A stretch of 64,000 nucleotides of DNA from Dendrobium chrysotoxum (lineage: Eukaryota > Streptophyta > Magnoliopsida > Asparagales > Orchidaceae): positions 51,423,783 through 51,487,782 of the forward strand of contig CM034301.1 of the NCBI GenBank assembly GCA_019925795.1. The letters are read 5' to 3'. Made by a program: the position numbers and the translations under genes. How positions within the stretch are numbered: the first letter of the stretch is position 1; each line of letters opens with the position of its first letter. Shown piece after piece: positions 57,683-64,000 of the stretch. The notes under the pieces are model-generated. The model was not told the origin of the DNA. It searched no databases and was given only the letters and a program-made list of their open reading frames with translations.

Positions 57683-58820
57683 TCTATTGTATAAGGCAAA
57701 ATTAGAGTTCAGAATAAACTAGAAAATGCAATATCAAAGTTAGTGACACAGTTGATGCTCAACAAGTAGTAAAATAAAGTTAGCCTTTTCACCTCTACAA
57801 TATATGAAGATAATTACACAATTTCCATTGTTTTGGCGTATGCATTAGCCCTATTTATTTATTTTTGCTTTTTATAAGCCTAAACAAATAATTTTTATAA
57901 ATTATGTCATAAGCACTGCTGATTTCCTTCTATTGGAACATGCCTTAACTTCATCCAGTTCATTTAATAGAATCCCTATTAGAAGTTATTATGTTTTGTT
58001 TGAGTGCTTGACATGAATATAGTATTTTGATGGAGTCATATCCATTAATTATTTGGCATAGAAACACTACTTCATGTAAATGCTATTTTATGAGAGAGTG
58101 TTTATGTAAACTTTATGAATATTGACTCAAAGCCTCACTCCTTGCATCATTGAAGAATATTTTTAAAAATTGGCCATGATATCTGATTCATGCATCATAT
58201 CAAGAAAAATATATACAAATATTTTATAACTATTTGTTATTGGCCGTCCTAATGATTGTCATAGAAAAAGGTTGAAGGGTTAATAATGCTTTGGTATACT
58301 CTAATTCATTGCATCCAATTATTAACATTACAACCATGATTTTGTACACATATGAACTCTTTAACTATTTTGAAATTGTTGTTGGAAAAATGCCTATGAT
58401 TATATATTGATCTTATAGGCAGTATTTCAACTTTTTGTTAGCTTCAAACATTTTAATATTTATTGCAATCCATTTCTTATTTAGGAAGGTTTAAGGGAGT
58501 GAATATGGATCAAATCTTTTTGGGATAATAATGCCTTTTGACTGAGGTGGATAAGATGCCTCTATAAGTATGTCTTTATGGTTGTGAGGCCTTGGAGGAG
58601 GGCGCATATCAAGGTAGAGACTTTCGTTGTGTTTTGTAAATTCTTTTTTACATCTCAATTGTGATTAAACATGTTTTTGAAAAGAATACATTACCAAACT
58701 AATTCGAAGATGGTTTGGGTCTATATAGGATGCATCATTAAGGTGAGGGGCTAGCCTTAACTTGAAGGAACTAGAAGGAAAAGGCGCAGGCTAAAGTTGA
58801 CATTGTTAGAATCCTTTTTG
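57683..58820. other. AT-rich DNA, nothing recognised
   Basis: No coding signal. TTGACATTGTTAGAA is duplicated at 58796-58810 and 58817-58832, next to the retroelement start, so the LTR start could be at 58804 or 58825. Confidence 0.4.
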
Positions 58821-58824
58821 ACAT

Positions 58825-59379
58825 TGTTAGAAGTCTTTTAGATGAATAGAGTAATACCAGAATAAACAGTAATGTAATTTAAGGATGCTGATAGGAAATA
58901 GTCACCTCCAACGGAAAAACTGTTGTTTTCTGAAGGTAAAACAGCAATAGGACAGCAGCAACTTGAGAAAAAAATGTAGAAATCTGAGAGAAAAATGATG
59001 GATTCCACTAGCAAATGAAGAAAAATAGGAAACGTTACAAGTTTCTTCAATTCGAGAGGAAGAAACGACTCTCCAAATCCCTAGCCAAGCGACTAGAGCC
59101 CAAGCACAAGGAAGATCTCAAATTTTAGATTCAAATTCAAGATGAAACCCTAATTCTAGCATTAGCAACTAATTAAAGCCAAAGGAGAAATACAAAATCC
59201 CTAAACAGCCCCTAATTCAAATATTTCCCTCCAAAGCAATTTTTAATCAAGGTGTGGGCCCCATAGGAGCATCCGGCCCCTTCTCTCTCCCTTTCCTGGG
59301 CCGGCGGCTGTAGTAGAAAACCGGTCCACTAGGGACTGTTTCAATAGGAACAGTCGGCCCCTCTTGGGCCGGCCTAACA
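58825..59379 (-). repeat. 3' LTR of second chromovirus
   Basis: The right part (TTCTTCAATTCGAGAGGAAG to GGCCGGCCTAACA) aligns with the LTR at 20573-21040. The left part (58825-58990) is different. The polyprotein tail again runs into this LTR (stop at 59247). Confidence 0.75.
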
Positions 59380-62300
59380 TTACTCCCCTCCCAAAGACTC
59401 ACCTTGTCCTCAAGGTGAAAAGAAGGAAACTGGAGCCTCGCTCTGTCATATGGCTCCCAAGTGGCCTCAAAATCGAGAAGGTCTCTCCATTTGATAAGCA
59501 CTTCCTTATTTCCCCTTTTACCAGATCTGACCCTTCTTAACTCCAGTGGTTTTAAGGCCACTTCCAACTCCTCTATTAGTGTAGATGGCAACTTCGCACT
59601 AACTGCATGCTCCCCTAGAGCTCTTCTCAACTGCGACACATGGAAGATTGGGTGTATGATGGCAGATGGGGGTAACTTCAATCGATATGACACTGCTCTG
59701 ATCTTGTCCACAATCTCATAGGGGCCAAAGTACCTCGGGGCCAATTTCTCGTTCTTCCTGTTAGCAACTGATCTCTGTTTGTAGGGCCTTAGTTTCAAGA
59801 ACAATTTCTCGTTCTTCATGATTTGTTGTGACCTCAACAGATGTTTCTTTAACTCCTCTAACACTTTGTCCCTCTCCTCTAAGTAATGCTCAACTGAAGA
59901 GACTAGTGTGCTTCCTCTCCCAAAATGCACTAAGTGTGGGGGGTCTCTTCCATACAACACTTTAAAAGGAGTCATCTAAGAAGCAGAATGGTACGAAGTA
60001 TTGTACCAATACTCGGCCCATGGTAACCATTTTGCCCACATCCGTGGTGTTTCAGAAGCAAAACACCTCAAATAGGTCTCCAAACTTCGGTTCACCACCT
60101 CCGTTTGCCCGTTTATCTGTGGATGGTAGGCGGTGCTTCTCTTAAGAACAGTGCCCTGCAACCTGAACAGCTCCCTCCAAAATTGGCTGAGGAACACTTT
60201 GTCTCGATCAGACACAATCGATTCAGGAATCCCATATAATCTAACCACCTCTCTAATAAATGCTACCGCCACTGATACTGTGGTGTAGGGATGTTGTAAG
60301 AAGATAAAGTGTGCATACTTACTAAGCCTGTCAACCACCACCATGATGACTGTGAATCCCTCTGATCATGATAGACCGTTTATGAAATTCATGGACATTT
60401 CCTCCCATACTTTTTTTGGAAGTGCCAAGGGTTGTAATAGTCCTCCTGGAGCCACGACCATATATTTATTTCTCTGGCACACTTCACACCTCGCCACCAT
60501 CTCCTCAACATCTTTATACATCCCCTTCCAGTAAAGCTTAGATGTCAGCCTTCTATAGGTCTTTTGTACTCCTGAATGAACTCCAACTGCACTACCGTGA
60601 AACTCCTGTAACAAGTGAGGAATATGTATGGAAGTTCGTGGCATCACAAATCTCTCCTGATGCAACAATCTCTCCCCCTCAATATAGTAACCAGGATGAC
60701 TATTATTATCTTTCATCAAATTCTCCCTGATCTTTCTCAACTCTTCATTATGCATGCTTTCTTCCTTGATGGCCCCCAAGCCTACCATCAGTGGTACTGA
60801 AACAACCAACTCCTTAAGTCCCCCAACACATCTGGATAAGGTATCAGCCGCTTTATTTTCCAAACTAGTCTTATACTGGATCTCAAAAATCATAGCCTAT
60901 TAGTTTGGACAACCATCTCTGATGCTCCTTGGTCTCCATCCTTTGCTCCAACAGGTACTTCAAGCTCCTCTGATCCATCCATATAATGAAATGCCTACCC
61001 AAAAGGTAAGGGCTCCACTTCTGAATAGCTAAGACAATGGCCATCAACTCTTTCTCATACACTGACTTCAATCTTGCCCTGGTTGACAACACTTGACTGA
61101 AGTATGCTATAAGTTTGTGATTCTGCATCAGCGCTGCTCCCAACCCATATCCTGACACATCGGTCTCTACTACAAAGATCTGGCTGAAGTCCGGAAGAGC
61201 TAGAACTGGAACTGTAATCATGGCTTTCTTCAATCTCTCAAACGCCTGAGTTGCTATGTCTCCCCACAAAAAGTTATCATTCTTTAGTTGCTCGGTCAAG
61301 GGCCTAGCTATGGTACTGTACCCCTCACAAATCTCCTGTAGTATCCAGTCAGTCCTAGGAAACCTCTCAACTCTCTCATGTTCCTAGGCATAGGCCATTT
61401 CTGCATTACCTCAATTTTTGTTTGATCGGTTGTCACTCCCTCTTGGGACACTACATGTCCCAAGTACTCCACACTAGACTGGGCTAAGCTGCACTTCTTT
61501 AGGTTGGCCCTCAGCTGATGCTCCTGTAAAACTCCCAGAACCACCTTCAAATGCTCCAGATGCTCCTCCTTAGTCTTGCTGTACACCAGAATATCATCAA
61601 AAAACATCAGAACAAACTTCCTAAGGTATTGCCGGAATATCCTGTTCATCAAAGACTGGAAAGTAGCAGGGGCGTTAGTAAGCCCAAATGGCGTTAGCTA
61701 AAACTCATAATGCCCCACATGTGTCCTGAAAGCTATCTTTGAAATGTCTGTCTCTCTCATTCTGATTTGATGGTACCCTGATTTTAGATCCAACTTGGAA
61801 AACATCATTGTCCCATGCAATTCATCCAAGAGCTCATCAATCACAGGGATAGAAAATTTATCTAGCATTGTCCCCTTATTCAAAGCTCTGTAGTCCACGC
61901 AAAATCGCCAGCTCCCATCCTTCTTCTTGACCAGTAGGACTGGACTAGAGAAAGGACTCACACTCGGCCTGATAATTCCAGCCTCCAGCATCTCCCGGAT
62001 CAGCTTCTCAAACTCATCTTTTTGGATATGAGGATAGTGGTAAGGAAGAACATTGATCAGCGACCCCTTCCTTCAAAGTAATGGCATGCTCCAACTCCCT
62101 TTGTGTTGGTAGGCCTTGGGGAGGTTGAAAAACCTCACTGAAATGTTGTACAAGTGGCTGCACTGAAGAGGGAATGTCTCCCTCCTCTTCTAGTCTGACC
62201 CTCTCCAAGCGATGCAACTCCACCAAAAATCCTCCTCCCACCTCCTCTATGGTCCTAATCAAAGACTTGAGAGATACCCCTGCATCACCCTGAATCACCA

Positions 62301-62540
62301 TTCTCTTTCCCCTAACCACCAGTTCCATCCTCAGTGTTCCCCAATTGACCTTGGTATCCTTCAAAGTTTGTAGCCACTTCATCCCCAGGATGACATCAGT
62401 GCTTCCCAACTCTAAGGGAAGAAAATTCTCCCTCACCTGGATCCCCTGTATATTCAACCTCACTCTCCTGCAAACTCCTCTACCCATCTCCACCTTCACC
62501 ATTCCCATCATCACGCTATAGCCCCCTGTATCCACTAATT
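59247..62540 (-). pseudogene. Chromovirus pol, second copy, broken
   Basis: Blocks on the minus strand: protease/linker (62544-62014), RT (61991-61698 with FCVDYRALNKGTM and 61652-61308 with an intact FFDDILVYSK box), RNase H (61299-60883), integrase HHCC and first core residues (60893-60366), core (60344-59976) and C-terminal part with chromodomain (59975-59247, VLIKWRDLLDFEATWEP). Breaks: frameshifts near 62050, 61305 and 60888; in-frame stops at about 61698, 60366 and 59976. Unlike the other copy, the RT catalytic pair is preserved, but no continuous product is possible. Confidence 0.87.
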
Positions 62541-63970
62541 TCACCCCAACAGATTAACAATCTGGGTGGATATGAAATTGTGGGTTGCCCCATTGTCTAT
62601 CAACACTACCACCTCTCTATCTGCTATCTCTCCCTTCACTTTCATAGTATGATTTGAGGTGAATCCCACCACTGAGTTTAAGGATACTTCTGCTACATCC
62701 AGGTACAACTTCTCCTCTTCCTCCACCTCTAACCCACTCTCACCTGCCTCTTCAGCTTCGTCGTCATCACAGACGGTGAAAACCTGAAGAGTTTGATCCT
62801 TACACCTATGCCCCGACATATATTTCTCATTGCATCTAAAACACAACCCCTTTGCCCTCTTCTCTTGTATCTCCTTTTCTGTTAGCCTTCTAAAATTTCT
62901 CCCATTTCCCCCTCCTCCAGCTCTCTCCTTGGGCATTTCCCTCAGACTCCCCGGAGCAGGTCCCTTAGGAGCTAAAGAAAGTAGTGGCCATTCTGTATGA
63001 CCCTCCTGAGTTGCTCCCCCTAGCCCCCCTCTCCATATGCTTCTAATCCCACCAACTGTGCTAGCTCCATGGCCTCTCCTAGGTCTCGTGGCCTCATCAC
63101 CCTAACTGCTGCCCGAATCTCCACTTTAAGTCCCTTCATGAAGTTTCTCTCTAGCACTATCTCTGAGAGCCGGTCAAGTCTTCTGGCCAGATACTTGAAC
63201 CTATCACGATAATCTGTCACTGTCCCCTCCTGTGTCAGGGCAAAGAATTGCTCATAGAAGTCTCCTCCCCTACCGGTTCAGAAGCGTTCTAGTAAATAAT
63301 CTTTGAACTCCCTCTAGCTTCGAATGGGTTGTCTCATGTCTCGCCATTGGTACCATGCCATTAGCTTCTCTTCCTTTGTCAACCCGTTGACAACAAAGTA
63401 ACACTCCACTTTGTAGATCCAGCCATGGCCGTCCTCGCCCTCAAAGATGGGCATCTTCAACTTTCTCACTTTCGGGTCACCCTCGTTTCCCCTGAATCCT
63501 CCGTAACCTCCCATTCCCCGAAGAGGAGGTGCTCCCCAATTGTCACGATCTTTCGTCCGACGATCATAACCAAATCCTTCATCATATTCCCCTCTTCTTT
63601 CAAAATCAGCACCTCGGCGGTAGAAATACTCCCTTCTCCCCACAAAATCAGCACCACTCCTTTCGTAGCCCATACTCATCTCCTCTCTAGAAAGTTGTTC
63701 TAGATGAGGCATTCCGTTATCTCCCTCAAGGATCTCCACTTTCGGATTCTCCCTCCCTCTAAATGGGTTCGGATTTCCTCCTCTCCCATGGCCGCCGGTG
63801 GTCTCTTTTGCTTCGGATGTCGCCGGATTTTATTTGTCTTCAAGCATCTTCTTCATCATTTCTTCCAAGGCGGCGAACCTTCCATCCATCTTTTCATGGA
63901 TGGATGCAAATTATTTATGAAAACCAGAAGTTTTCTCCTCGAAATCTATCTTTAGTTGTCCAAGTTCTCC
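62541..63970 (-). pseudogene. Chromovirus gag, second copy, broken
   Basis: 63739-63314 holds the repeat-rich N-terminal part and EGEDGHGWIYKVECYF. 63220-63020 gives LARRLDRLS and AMELAQLVG. 62936-62541 gives CFRCNEKYMSGHRC (zinc knuckle), running on into the protease motif LIDNGATHNFIS, in which the usual DSG reads DNG. Frameshifts separate all three blocks. Confidence 0.83.
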
Positions 63971-64000
63971 CTCCAACAGAAATAGTCACCTCCAACAGAA

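Larger units (their letters stand above)
58825..64000 (-). mobile_element. Chromovirus, second family member, partial
   Basis: Collinear with the 20.6-26.4 kb element across gag, protease, RT, RNase H, integrase, chromodomain and 3' LTR (58825-59379), with clear divergence. The window ends inside it. At 63970-64000 the gag 5' region passes directly into sequence matching an interior piece of the LTR (AAATAGTCACCTCCAAC; also at about 58896), so the gag start, leader and LTR edge seem deleted. It carries more breaks than the other copy, so it is older. Confidence 0.85.

Noticed and set aside
1..64000. rRNA or true tRNA genes
   Set aside because: No cloverleaf with both boxes and acceptor stem was found apart from tRNA-derived SINEs, and no rRNA-like blocks were seen.

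Overview
The window is nuclear DNA of a flowering plant. The evidence is intron-containing host genes of plant families (PRA1, Alba, a GAUT-like glycosyltransferase) embedded in AT-rich DNA packed with plant transposable elements: Ty3/gypsy elements, solo LTRs, Ty1/copia remnants, an L1-type LINE, hAT and Mutator-like elements, Tourist-like MITEs and SINEs. I cannot name the species. All calls come from reading the sequence; no database search was run.

Layout. 1-1.9 kb: AT-rich DNA with a foldback repeat and a hAT-like non-autonomous element. 1.9-8.6 kb: a complete-ended Ty3/gypsy element (minus strand) that carries only a broken gag; the place of pol is taken by tandem arrays and a plus-strand TATA/GC-rich block. 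8.9-13.1 kb: a MITE, a decayed hAT transposase and a solo LTR of the 1.9 kb family. 13.8-14.6 kb: a second hAT-like element and a tRNA-type SINE. 15.27-15.87 kb: intact PRA1-family gene. 16.7-20.5 kb: decayed copia DNA with a nested Au-like SINE. 20.57-26.35 kb: a chromodomain Ty3/gypsy element (minus) with near-identical LTRs but a broken polyprotein. 27.6-32.6 kb: an older Ty3/gypsy element (plus). 34.6-36.6 kb: a long solo LTR made mostly of minisatellite. 37.5-38.7 kb: intact five-exon Alba gene. 38.96-45.1 kb: LINE fragments and MITEs. 46.0-53.7 kb: a Mutator-like element with about 110 bp or longer inverted ends, a 9-bp target duplication, a MURA N-terminal-like ORF and a plant mobile domain pseudogene, itself invaded by an LTR. 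54.05-54.84 kb: first five exons of a GAUT5/6-like gene, with a 1.9 kb LTR in its fifth intron. 58.8-64 kb: a second, more broken copy of the 20.6 kb chromodomain family.

The two complete host genes (PRA1: ER/Golgi membrane trafficking; Alba: nucleic-acid binding) are not functionally linked; they are islands between repeats. The observations most worth a second look are: (i) the Mutator-like element with its plant mobile domain; (ii) a 29-bp perfect inverted match between its right end and the 5' leader of the adjacent GAUT-like gene; (iii) an unrecognised spliced-looking gene remnant in the same element that lies across a 399-bp tandem duplication; (iv) an LTR family in which the same spot carries a different minisatellite in different copies; (v) the antisense promoter-like block inside the gag-only element.
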